A stretch of 64,000 nucleotides of DNA from Brevundimonas sp. Its GTDB lineage: Bacteria > Pseudomonadota > Alphaproteobacteria > Caulobacterales > Caulobacteraceae. Location of the stretch: contig NZ_JAUYNX010000008.1 of NCBI RefSeq assembly GCF_030704825.1, positions 1 to 64,000 on the forward strand. Reading direction: 5' to 3'. A program made the position numbers and the translations under genes. This document shows, piece after piece, positions 16,083 through 23,877 of this stretch. Position 1 is the stretch's first letter, and every line of letters begins with the position of its first letter. Below the pieces are notes generated by a model. The model ran no database searches. It was given only the letters and a program-made list of their open reading frames with translations, and had not been told where the DNA came from.

Positions 16083-16826
16083 CTCGTCCCCCGACTGAAC
16101 TCCACTCGGTCAGCCTTTTACCCTATCGCCGGCCACTGGCCACCTCGCGCCCGCGTCACGGGAAGAAAAAGGTTAACGGGGAGCAGTCGGCTGTCCGGGC
16201 CCTGAGCGAGGAAGGGTCGACGCCAGCCCGCCCTTCCCACACGGTTTGGAATGCTGGGTAAAAATCTCCAGACATAGCAATTTTCGCGATCCTCCCATTG
16301 TTTTTCCATGCCTTTCCGGAAATGCAGCGTCATTTGCGCGCCGCATGTGGGGTCCGTGCGAGACTGTGCCCGTCCCGTCGCAAGGGAGGCTCGCTCGGCC
16401 GGCGAACCGAAGCGGCGGCGGGAGTGGATGGAGCGGGCCGCACCGGTCTTCGGATCGGGAGCGGAAGTCGAGCCGGATGCAAGGCCGGACGACTCAGGGG
16501 CGGGGAGGAGTACCCGTCCGGTCCGGGAGATGGTCGTCGCCATCCCCGCCCGCGGCGCGCAGAAGGGCCGCTCGATAAGAGCGAGTCCCACGGCCCGTGC
16601 GCAGTCGAAAACCGTCCACGCGGAGCGTCTGTCTTCTGCCGAAACGCATCTCTACCCCACGGTCTCCGGGCGGAAGCCCGGACGCTCCGCCCACGCCTCC
16701 CATCACCGACCGTCAACGCGGGCGGCGCCGACGCTTGTCTTGCCGGACTTGCCCCGCCCGCCCCGTCGCCGTAGAGACCGAACAAGGCCGCCGATATTCA
16801 TCAGGCGGTGAAAATATGAGGAAGCG
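16083..16826. other. 744-base region without a supported gene
   Basis: The region separates divergent operons (DUF459 to the left, CoA transferase to the right). Several frames are open, but they give arginine/serine-rich text without family features or typical codon choice. The part at 16250-16320 is AT-richer than its surroundings and may hold promoters. Hairpins are present at 16570-16584 and 16665-16682. It does not show rnpB, tmRNA, SRP RNA or tRNA signatures. A small RNA or long leader is possible but not demonstrated. Confidence 0.6.
16665..16682 (+). repeat. Perfect hairpin in the non-coding stretch
   Basis: TCCGGGC-GGAA-GCCCGGA forms a 7-bp stem with a GGAA tetraloop about 145 bases upstream of the CoA-transferase operon. 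It could be part of a leader or an unannotated RNA; it has no T-run. Confidence 0.35.
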
Positions 16827-17531
16827 ATGCGGAAGATCTTCCCCGACGCGAAATCCGCGCTTGAGGGCCTGACTTTCGACGGCATGACCGTCATGTCCGG
16901 CGGCTTCGGCCTGTGCGGCATTCCCGAGCACCTGATCGCCGCCCTGCGCGACAGCGGGACGAAGGGGCTGACGGTCATCTCCAACAACGCCGGCGTCGAC
17001 GGCTTCGGCCTCGGCCAGCTGCTGGAGACCCGCCAGATCGCAAAGATGATCTCGTCCTACGTCGGCGAGAACAAGGAGTTCGAGCGCCAGTATCTGGCCG
17101 GCGAGCTCCAGCTGGAGTTCAACCCCCAGGGCACCCTGGCCGAGCGCATCCGCGCCGGGGGCGCGGGCATCCCGGCCTTCTTCGTCAAGACCGGCGTCGG
17201 CACCCTCGTCGCCGAGGGCAAGGAGGAGCGCACCTTCGACGGCGAGCGCTACATCATGGAGACCGGCCTCGTCGCCGACCTGTCGATCGTCAAGGCGTGG
17301 AAGGCCGACGGCCGCGGCAATCTCCAGTTCCGCAAGACCGCCCGCAACTTCAACCCGATGATGGCCACGGCCGGGAAGGTCACCGTCGTCGAGGTCGAAC
17401 ACATCGTCCCGACCGGCTCGCTCGACCCCGATTGCATCCACACCCCCGGCGTCTACGTCGACCGCATCGTCCTGACCCGGTCCGAAAAGCGCATCGAACA
17501 GCGGACCGTCCGCCAGAGGGAGACGGCCTGA
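16827..17531 (+). CDS. scoA: 3-oxoacid CoA-transferase subunit A
   Basis: A 234-residue alpha subunit of a family I CoA transferase (succinyl-CoA:3-ketoacid type), which moves CoA from succinyl-CoA to acetoacetate or another 3-oxoacid. The MSGGFGLCGIPEHLI segment near the N-terminus and the run NNAGVDGFGLGQLL are family hallmarks. A good Shine-Dalgarno sequence (AGGAAG) precedes the ATG. The subunit needs the B subunit (17746-18399), which bears the catalytic glutamate. Unusually, a small membrane-protein ORF lies between them: the scoA TGA shares one base with its ATG (TGATG). The operon probably serves ketone-body or short-chain acid use. Confidence 0.92.
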   Translation: MRKIFPDAKSALEGLTFDGMTVMSGGFGLCGIPEHLIAALRDSGTKGLTVISNNAGVDGFGLGQLLETRQIAKMISSYVGENKEFERQYLAGELQLEFNPQGTLAERIRAGGAGIPAFFVKTGVGTLVAEGKEERTFDGERYIMETGLVADLSIVKAWKADGRGNLQFRKTARNFNPMMATAGKVTVVEVEHIVPTGSLDPDCIHTPGVYVDRIVLTRSEKRIEQRTVRQRETA

Positions 17532-17743
17532 TGTCAGACACCCCTGCCCCCCCGACGGATCGTCATGATCTGCTGAAGAAGATCGAAAGCAAGCTCACGT
17601 GGATCGTGATCTTCCTGTTCATCATCATGCTCAACACCTGCTCGCTCAACGACGACATCGAGGATGCGATCCGTGATCGCGGCCCCTCGCAGACGCCCGC
17701 CGCCGCGCCGGCCCAACCGGCTCCGGCCGCACAGGAAGGCTGA
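17531..17743 (+). CDS. Small single-pass membrane protein between CoA-transferase subunits
   Basis: A 70-residue ORF ([19 protein letters not shown] start) with one strong membrane segment at about 24-38 ([14 protein letters not shown]), flanked by lysines before and acidic residues after, and a Pro/Ala-rich tail. Its ATG overlaps the scoA stop (TGATG), and its stop is two bases before the scoB ATG, so it must be cotranslated with both. No family was recognised. It may tether the enzyme to the membrane or simply be carried along; both are guesses. Confidence 0.75.
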   Translation: MSDTPAPPTDRHDLLKKIESKLTWIVIFLFIIMLNTCSLNDDIEDAIRDRGPSQTPAAAPAQPAPAAQEG

Positions 17744-17745
17744 CC

Positions 17746-18399
17746 ATGCCCCGCACCCGCGAACAGCTCGCCGCCCGCGCCGCCCGCGAGCTTCAGGACG
17801 GCTTCTACGTCAACCTGGGCATCGGCATCCCGACCCTGGTCGCCAACTACATTCCGCACGGCATGGAGGTCACCCTCCAGTCCGAGAACGGCATGCTCGG
17901 CATGGGCCCCTTCCCCTATGAGGACGAGGTCGACGCCGACCTGATCAACGCCGGCAAACAGACGATCACGGAAATCCCCGAGAGCAGCTATTTCAGCTCG
18001 GCTGACAGCTTCGCCATGATCCGCGGCGGCCACATCAACCTGTCCATCCTCGGCGCCATGGAAGTGGCTCAGAACGGCGACATCGCCAACTGGATGATCC
18101 CGGGCAAGCTGGTGAAGGGCATGGGCGGCGCCATGGACCTCGTCGCCGGCGTCAAGCGCGTGGTCGTGGTCATGGACCACGCCAACAAGCACGGTCAGTC
18201 CAAAGTGCTGAAATCCTGCACCCTTCCCCTGACCGGCACGGGCGTGGTCAGCCGCATCATCACCGACCTGTGCGTCTTCGACGTCAAGCCGGACGGCTCG
18301 GGCCTGGAGCTGATCGAACTGGCCGACGGCGTGACCCTCGACGAGGTCGCGAGCAAGACCGAGGCGACCTACACCGTTGCCCCCGACCTGAACTCGTAG
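17746..18399 (+). CDS. scoB: 3-oxoacid CoA-transferase subunit B
   Basis: A 217-residue beta subunit of the CoA transferase. The motif [14 protein letters not shown] holds Glu47, the residue that forms the glutamyl-CoA thioester in this family, and [13 protein letters not shown] and [14 protein letters not shown] are conserved. It pairs with scoA to form the active enzyme. It starts two bases after the intervening membrane-protein gene and has a plausible Shine-Dalgarno sequence (GGAAGG) inside that gene's end. Length is standard. Confidence 0.93.
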   Translation: MPRTREQLAARAARELQDGFYVNLGIGIPTLVANYIPHGMEVTLQSENGMLGMGPFPYEDEVDADLINAGKQTITEIPESSYFSSADSFAMIRGGHINLSILGAMEVAQNGDIANWMIPGKLVKGMGGAMDLVAGVKRVVVVMDHANKHGQSKVLKSCTLPLTGTGVVSRIITDLCVFDVKPDGSGLELIELADGVTLDEVASKTEATYTVAPDLNS

Positions 18400-18479
18400 G
18401 CATAGTTGACCCGCAGCGGGCGCAGACCCGCGCTCAGGTCTGCCGCGCCGTGTCGCGGCGCGTGGTGGGGAGTGGGGCG

Positions 18480-19322
18480 ATGGCGGACGGGTCCTATCGT
18501 TGGCAGGGCAATGCGCCCGAGCCGGACGCCGCGCGGATCGCCGGGATCGACGCCGCCTTCGACGAGGCCCAGGTCCACGCCTTCGCCGAGCCCGCCCGCG
18601 CCGCCGCCATCGAACGGATCGAACGCGCCCTCGCCGCCACCCGCACCGGCGACCTGACCGAGGCCTCGGCCCAGCTGACCCACGCCCGGTCGGTGCTGGA
18701 CGGGCTGGATCCGTCCGCCTTGGAGCCGCGCCGCGGGCTGGCGGGCCTGTTCGACGGCCGAAACGCCCGCCTGAAACGCTTTCGCGAGGCCTGGAGCCGC
18801 GCGGCCGCGGGACTGGCCGAAACCGCCGCGGACCTGTCCGGGCGCATCGACGGGGCCGGCCGCCGCTCGGGGGCGCTCGACGGACTCTGGACCGAAATCC
18901 GCGACGCCGTCGTCGACCTCGACGCCCATCTCGTCGTCGCGGCCCGCCGTCTGACCGGGTCAGCGGCCGAGGACGCCGCGCCGCACCCGCTGGAAGGCCG
19001 CAAGGCCGCGCTGGACGCCTGCCGCGCCGCCGCCCTGCGGACCCTGCCGCTGATCCGGGGGGCCCAGAACGCCGACGCCCGGGCGGTCGGGGCGCTCAAG
19101 GCCTGCGCCGATGGCGTGGCCGCCTGGCGCGACGACTGGAAGGACGCGCTCGGCCTGGCCGGCAAGCGGCCGAAAAAGGTCCGGCCCGACCGCGAGCGCA
19201 TGGCCCGCGTCCGCGACGACCTCATGACGCGGATCGACGGCGCCCGCGCCGAACTGACCGCCGCCCTCGCCCGCCGCGCCGACATCGAGGGCCGGATGGC
19301 GGCGCTGCGGCGGGCGCTCTAG
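18480..19322 (+). CDS. Ala/Arg-rich helical protein, function unknown
   Basis: A 280-residue protein beginning MADGSYRWQGNAPEP, preceded by GGGGAGTGGGGCG as a probable ribosome site. It is rich in alanine, arginine and aspartate with long predicted helices and heptad-like stretches (IERIERALAAT, TEASAQLTHARSVLDGLD), no signal peptide and no membrane segment. No catalytic motif was recognised. A distant likeness to helical toxic-anion-resistance (TelA-like) proteins is conceivable but not supported. It follows scoB by 80 bases and converges on the Mla operon with one base between stops. Third-position GC is typical of real genes here. Confidence 0.7.
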   Translation: MADGSYRWQGNAPEPDAARIAGIDAAFDEAQVHAFAEPARAAAIERIERALAATRTGDLTEASAQLTHARSVLDGLDPSALEPRRGLAGLFDGRNARLKRFREAWSRAAAGLAETAADLSGRIDGAGRRSGALDGLWTEIRDAVVDLDAHLVVAARRLTGSAAEDAAPHPLEGRKAALDACRAAALRTLPLIRGAQNADARAVGALKACADGVAAWRDDWKDALGLAGKRPKKVRPDRERMARVRDDLMTRIDGARAELTAALARRADIEGRMAALRRAL

Positions 19323-19323
19323 C

Positions 19324-19935
19324 TCAGCCCGCGTTGGCGTCCGTCCAGCCGACGATCTGGGTGTTCAGGTCGCGTGTCGCCGTGTTGAACGCCTCGACGA
19401 TGGCCGACACCCGGTTGGCCCCCGCCGGCTGTTCGACGGTGAACAGCCGCTCGGCCGCCACCGTCCGGTCCGGCATGGCCAGCAGGCGGGCCCGGGCCGT
19501 CACCACGATGGTCGGCGCCGCGCCCGGCGCCTCGTAGCGGGCCTCGAACGACCGGACGTCGACGTCCAGGGTCCGCTCGCCCCGGGTCAGCTCGCGCGGC
19601 CCGATCAGGCGCACCCGCGTCGCCTGGGCGGCGAAGGCGTTCTCGAGGCTCTCCATGTAAAGGTCGGCCGCCGGCGAAACCCAGCGCGCGCCCTTGATGT
19701 AGGCGGTCTCGGTCCCGGTGACGCCCAGCAGCTTGTCGCCCTCGACCGCCTCGGGAAATTCAACCCGCCGCAGGCTGACCTGGACTGGAGAGGCCATGGC
19801 CTCGATCCCGGCGACCGGCGCCGATCCGAAGCGATAGGTCTGCACCGGGTCGGGCGTCGACAGCAGGGCGCAGGCCGACACGGCCAGGGCGCCCGTCGCC
19901 GCGACGGCGAGGCGGATCAGGGGAAGGCGGATCAC
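19324..19935 (-). CDS. ABC-type transport auxiliary lipoprotein of the MCE operon
   Basis: A 203-residue lipoprotein (lipobox AVSAC, Cys22) of the ABC-type transport auxiliary family, PqiC-like. In such systems the lipoprotein sits at the outer membrane and works with the MCE protein to carry lipids across the periplasm. The segment VQVSLRRVEFPEAVEG followed by a region with aromatic and WVSPAADLYMESLENAF motifs fits the family. It starts with GTG at 19935, overlapping the mlaD stop by four bases (GTGA), and is the last gene of the operon. Confidence 0.83.
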   Translation of the reverse strand: MIRLPLIRLAVAATGALAVSACALLSTPDPVQTYRFGSAPVAGIEAMASPVQVSLRRVEFPEAVEGDKLLGVTGTETAYIKGARWVSPAADLYMESLENAFAAQATRVRLIGPRELTRGERTLDVDVRSFEARYEAPGAAPTIVVTARARLLAMPDRTVAAERLFTVEQPAGANRVSAIVEAFNTATRDLNTQIVGWTDANAG

Positions 19936-20870
19936 GGCTGGACCTCCATTTCCTTGGTCGGCGGACGGCCGATGAAGTCGCGGGGACTGGAGCGGACCTC
20001 GTCGATCAGCCCCTCCAGCGACCGGGTCGCGTCATCCAGACCCTGGATCGACTGTTGCAGTTGCGGCAGACCGTGGGTGACGAACTCGTTGATCGGCCCC
20101 TCGGCGCCGGTCGCGGTGCGGTTGATCGAGGCCACGGCCGCCCGCGCCTCTTCGGCCGCCGCATTGATGTTGGCCACCGCCGCGCGCCCGTCGCCCTCGA
20201 CGATGCCGCGGGTGCTGATCGCCAGCGCCTCGTATTCGGCGACAGCGGAATTGGCCCGGGTCAGCGCCTGCTCCAGCTGTTCGAGCATGCCCTTGCGCGC
20301 TTCCAGTTCGGTGGACAGGCTCTCGATGTTCTTCAGGCTGGTCGAGAAGGACCGGACGTTGTCGTCTGACAGCACCCGGTTGATCCGGTTCAGGGCATCG
20401 ACGGTCTGGGCCAGCACCGTCCCCGATCCGCTGAGCAGCTCGGCGATGGGCGACGGCTGGCTCTGGATGACCGGTACGACGTTGGCCGGGTACTGGGTCT
20501 TGAGGATGGCGCTCTGCGGATTGCCGGCCGTGATCTGGATGTAGTTCAGGCCCGTGATGCCCTGCGGCTCCAGCTGGGCCCGCGAGGTCACGCGCACCGG
20601 CGTGGTGCCGTCCACCCGGATGCGGGCGATGACCTGGTCGCCCTTTTCCGGGTCAAGGTTCAGGTCAGTGACCTCGCCGACCCGGATGCCGTTGAAATGC
20701 ACCTCGCCGCCCTCCGACAAGCCCCGCACCGGGCCATAGAAGACGATGTCATAGACGTCGTAGTCGCTGTTGAACTGCAGCCGCGCCAGCCAGATGGCGA
20801 ACACGGCCAGCGCCGCCATCAGGGCGATGGTGGCGATGCCGACGGCGGCGTAATGGGCGTCTCGTTCCAT
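19932..20870 (-). CDS. mlaD: MlaD family (MCE domain) lipid-transport protein
   Basis: A 312-residue protein with an N-terminal membrane anchor (about 8-29), one MCE domain (about 38-115, including VRGLSEGGEVHFNGIRVGEV) and a long helical C-terminal region with coiled-coil character (about 150-300). MCE proteins form hexameric rings in the periplasm that bind lipids and connect inner-membrane ABC transporters to the outer membrane. It sits between mlaF (14 bases) and the auxiliary lipoprotein (4-base overlap). The long helical tail resembles PqiB/YebT-style needles more than the short E. coli MlaD. Confidence 0.9.
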   Translation of the reverse strand: MERDAHYAAVGIATIALMAALAVFAIWLARLQFNSDYDVYDIVFYGPVRGLSEGGEVHFNGIRVGEVTDLNLDPEKGDQVIARIRVDGTTPVRVTSRAQLEPQGITGLNYIQITAGNPQSAILKTQYPANVVPVIQSQPSPIAELLSGSGTVLAQTVDALNRINRVLSDDNVRSFSTSLKNIESLSTELEARKGMLEQLEQALTRANSAVAEYEALAISTRGIVEGDGRAAVANINAAAEEARAAVASINRTATGAEGPINEFVTHGLPQLQQSIQGLDDATRSLEGLIDEVRSSPRDFIGRPPTKEMEVQP

Positions 20871-20884
20871 CTGCTCCGCTCTCC

Positions 20885-21679
20885 TCAGGCGGCTCTGTCG
20901 GCGGCGCGACCGCGCGGCCCCAGGAAGTATTCCTTGATCCAGGGATGATCGGAACGCTCGAGTTCCTGAACCGTCGCCTTGGCCACGATGCGTTTGTCGG
21001 CGACCACCGCCACCTTGTCGGTGATGGCGTAAAGGCTGTCGAGGTCGTGGGTGATCATGAAGACGGTCAGGCCCAGATCGTCTGACAGCCGCCGGATCAG
21101 GTCGTCGAAGGCCGCCGCCCCGATCGGGTCGAGGCCGGCGGTCGGTTCGTCGAGGAACAGCAGTTCCGGATCCAGCGCCAGGGCGCGGGCCAGGCCGACG
21201 CGCTTGCGCATGCCGCCGGACAGTTCGGCCGGCTTCAGATGATGCGAGTCCGGCTTCAATCCGACCATGGCGATCTTCATCTCGGCCAGCTCCCGGATCA
21301 CATCCCTCGGCAGCCGGGTGTGCTCGACCAGCGGCGATGCGACATTCTCGATGACGCTGAGCGCGGAGAACAGGGCGCCCTGCTGGAACAGGATTCCGGT
21401 TCGCCGTTCGACATCGGCTTCCTGTTCCTCGGTCATGGTCGCGCGGTCGTAGCCGAGGATGCTGACCGAACCGCCCTCGGGCTCCTTGAGGCCGATGATC
21501 GAGTTGAGCAACACCGTCTTGCCGGAACCGGAGCCGCCGACGACGCCCAGCACCTCGCCGCGATCGAGGACCAGATCGAGGTTCTCGTGGATGACCCGCT
21601 CTCCGAACTGGCTCAGCAGACCGCGCACCTCGATCAGATGCTCGGGCGCGGTCGCCGGGCTCGCGGTCGGGGCGGTCAC
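20885..21679 (-). CDS. mlaF: Mla/MCE ABC transporter ATP-binding protein
   Basis: A 264-residue ABC ATPase with Walker A GGSGSGKT (Lys54), the signature LSGGMRKRVGLARAL and Walker B LLFLDEPTAGLD. The LSGGM variant and overall text match MlaF, the ATPase of retrograde or anterograde phospholipid transport between membranes. GTG start at 21679 overlaps the mlaE stop by four bases, so expression is coupled. It pairs with the permease encoded upstream and the MCE protein downstream. Confidence 0.92.
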   Translation of the reverse strand: MTAPTASPATAPEHLIEVRGLLSQFGERVIHENLDLVLDRGEVLGVVGGSGSGKTVLLNSIIGLKEPEGGSVSILGYDRATMTEEQEADVERRTGILFQQGALFSALSVIENVASPLVEHTRLPRDVIRELAEMKIAMVGLKPDSHHLKPAELSGGMRKRVGLARALALDPELLFLDEPTAGLDPIGAAAFDDLIRRLSDDLGLTVFMITHDLDSLYAITDKVAVVADKRIVAKATVQELERSDHPWIKEYFLGPRGRAADRAA

Positions 21680-22791
21680 CAGTTCAGTTCCAGGAAGATC
21701 ATCGCGAACACGGCGTCCAGGAAGATGATGGCGAAGATGGCCTGGACCACGGCGGCCGTGACCCGGCGTCCCAGGCTCTCGACGTCGCCCGCCACGGCCA
21801 TGCCCTGGCGGCAGCCGATCGCCGCGATGACCACGGCGAAGACCGGCGCCTTGAGCAGGCCGACCCCCAGGTGGGTGCTCATCTTGGGGTCCTCAGTCAT
21901 GCGCTGGATGAAGAAGGCCGGTCCGTAGCCCAGTTCGCCCCAGGTGACGATAAGGCCCCCGAACAGACCGGCGATCATCCCGATGAAGGTCAGCAAGGGC
22001 AGCATGGTGAGCATGGCGGCGAGGCGCGGAATCACCAGCGCCTGGAAGGGGTTGACCCCCATTACCTGCATGGCGTCGACCTCCTGGTTCATCCGCATGG
22101 AGCCGATCTCGGCCGCAAAAGACGAGGAGGACCGGCCCGCCAGCAGAACCGAGGTGATGACCACGGCGAACTCGCGCAGCACCGACACCGCCACCAGTTG
22201 AACCGTGAACACGCCGGCGCCGAACTGGGTCAGCAGATTCGCTCCCAGGAAGGCGATGACCGCCCCGATGAAGAAGTTCGTGGTGGCGATGATCGGTATG
22301 GCGTCCAGCCCCGATCGCTCGCCCTGGCTGAACCAGGCCGCCCATCGAATTCCGCCCGGATGCCGCAAGGCCGCCCCGACGGCGACGATCAGGCGGCCGA
22401 GGAAGGCCATCGATAGGGTCGCCTCGTCCATGATGTCGTGAATGCCGCGCCCGACCTTGGCGAAACTGCGCACCCAGACCGGCGATCTCTGCGGCGGGCC
22501 GGCGCTTTCGCGCTCCAGCTTCTCGACCATGGCGTAGGTGCGCCCGGCCTCGGGACGCTGGACCCAGGCGGATTGCGGCAGAACGCAGTTGGAGGCCTGA
22601 ACGATGGCAAGGGCCCCGGCGGTGTCGAACCGGCCAAGATCCGTCAGGTCGACCGCATCGACGCAACGTTCGTGCAGCGCCTCGTCGAGCCGGCGGGAGA
22701 TGCGACCCAGTTCGGTCGCGGTCCAGTCGCCGGTCAGACGCAGGGTCAGGGCCGACCCGCCGTCGTCGATCTGGAAATCCGCTGCGGCCAT
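21676..22791 (-). CDS. mlaE: MlaE family permease with N-terminal STAS-like domain
   Basis: A 371-residue protein with an N-terminal STAS-like region (about 1-95, FQIDDGGSALTLRLTGDWT) fused to an MlaE permease domain with about five to six membrane segments. The permease part contains GLDAIPIIATTNFFIGAVIAF and EIGSMRMNQEVDAMQVMG, conserved in MlaE. In E. coli the STAS protein MlaB is separate, so this fusion covers both roles, as is usual in alphaproteobacteria. ATG 22791 was chosen over the longer open frame because it begins directly at the STAS domain. First gene of the four-gene lipid transport operon. Confidence 0.9.
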   Translation of the reverse strand: MAAADFQIDDGGSALTLRLTGDWTATELGRISRRLDEALHERCVDAVDLTDLGRFDTAGALAIVQASNCVLPQSAWVQRPEAGRTYAMVEKLERESAGPPQRSPVWVRSFAKVGRGIHDIMDEATLSMAFLGRLIVAVGAALRHPGGIRWAAWFSQGERSGLDAIPIIATTNFFIGAVIAFLGANLLTQFGAGVFTVQLVAVSVLREFAVVITSVLLAGRSSSSFAAEIGSMRMNQEVDAMQVMGVNPFQALVIPRLAAMLTMLPLLTFIGMIAGLFGGLIVTWGELGYGPAFFIQRMTEDPKMSTHLGVGLLKAPVFAVVIAAIGCRQGMAVAGDVESLGRRVTAAVVQAIFAIIFLDAVFAMIFLELNW

Positions 22792-22947
22792 GCCCCTACC
22801 TAGATTGCGCCGTTCGCCTTGCCTATGGCCGTCATACGGCAAAGCTCGCGCCGGGGATGACAACGCGACGCGACCGTAATCGTTCAGCCACGGTTCCGGG
22901 GGGCTTTCAGACCAGGGCGGACGGATGTGCGCTTCGGAGGGGCGACG

Positions 22948-23877
22948 TCAGCTCAGATAGTTGAGCAGGGAGACCTGTCGCAATTGGCTGATCACCTGCG
23001 CCGAAGCCTGGATGGCGACCTGCGACAGCTGCAGGTCAGTAATGGCCGCGGCCATATCGGCGTCGGTCCGTCCCGCGACCAGTTCGTCCAGCGCGCTCTT
23101 CTGGGCCTCGTGCCCCGCGGTCACGCTCTCGACCTGTTTGGCCAGCGAGCCCGTCTTGGCGATCTTGTCGACCACTGCGGTTCCGGCCTGTTCGAGTTCG
23201 CTCAGCCGCGCGGCGAGAAAGGTCTTCTGATCCTCGGTCAGCCTGCCGGTCAACGGTCCGGATCCGGGCGTGGTGTGATAGGCTTGTATCTCGCGCAGGA
23301 TGGCCAGGACGTCCGTGCCCAGTTCGTCCGCGAGGAACCCCGTCTCCAGCGTCGTACCTTCGGCGACGCGGCTGGCCGTCTTCAGAGTGTCGTTGCTGAA
23401 CAGCGAAGCCACGTCGGGCGCCGCCAGCACCTCCGACAGGTTGGCGGCGTCGAGCGGCGCCGTGGAGGTCGAGGCGCCGGCGAACAGATAGCCGCCGTGG
23501 TGGCGCATGTTCAGGCCGCCGCGGATCGACTGGAACTGACCCTCCAGCTCCAGCATCAGCGAGCCGCCGGAGTCTGTCGATATCGCGCCGGCGAGAGCCT
23601 CGCGAACGCCCGAAATGCCGTCGTTGATCTGGTTCATGGCCAGATCCTGCGTGGTCAGGCGGGCGGACACCGCGTCAGCCGTGTCAATGAAACCCTGTAT
23701 CCGGCTCTGTGAGCCTTTCAAGGCTGTCAGGGTCTCCGACTGGCGGCCGAAGCCGGTCAGGTCGGTCGCGTTTTTCTGGGTCGAGACCCGCTCCTGGGCG
23801 TCGGCGGCCCGGGTCTGGGCCCGCATCAGGTCAAGCAGGGCCGACTGGTAGTTCCCGAAGGTGGCGACGCGGGTCAT
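22948..23877 (-). CDS. flgL: Flagellar hook-filament junction protein FlgL
   Basis: A 309-residue flagellin-like protein. The N-terminal helix (MTRVATFGNYQSALLDLMRAQ, with the A-Q-E-R-V-S-T heptads after it) and the C-terminal helix (VAIQASAQVISQLRQVSLLNYLS) are the paired coiled-coil segments shared by FlgL and flagellin. It is exported by the flagellar type III system and forms the second junction ring between hook and filament. Its ATG shares one base with the flgK stop (TGATG), so the two are coupled. No signal peptide, as expected. Confidence 0.9.
   Translation of the reverse strand: MTRVATFGNYQSALLDLMRAQTRAADAQERVSTQKNATDLTGFGRQSETLTALKGSQSRIQGFIDTADAVSARLTTQDLAMNQINDGISGVREALAGAISTDSGGSLMLELEGQFQSIRGGLNMRHHGGYLFAGASTSTAPLDAANLSEVLAAPDVASLFSNDTLKTASRVAEGTTLETGFLADELGTDVLAILREIQAYHTTPGSGPLTGRLTEDQKTFLAARLSELEQAGTAVVDKIAKTGSLAKQVESVTAGHEAQKSALDELVAGRTDADMAAAITDLQLSQVAIQASAQVISQLRQVSLLNYLS

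Noticed and set aside
16083..16826. RNase P RNA, tmRNA or SRP RNA in the long gap
   Set aside because: None of the conserved core sequences (for example the RNase P AGGAAAGTCCGG-like segment or a tmRNA tag) could be found.
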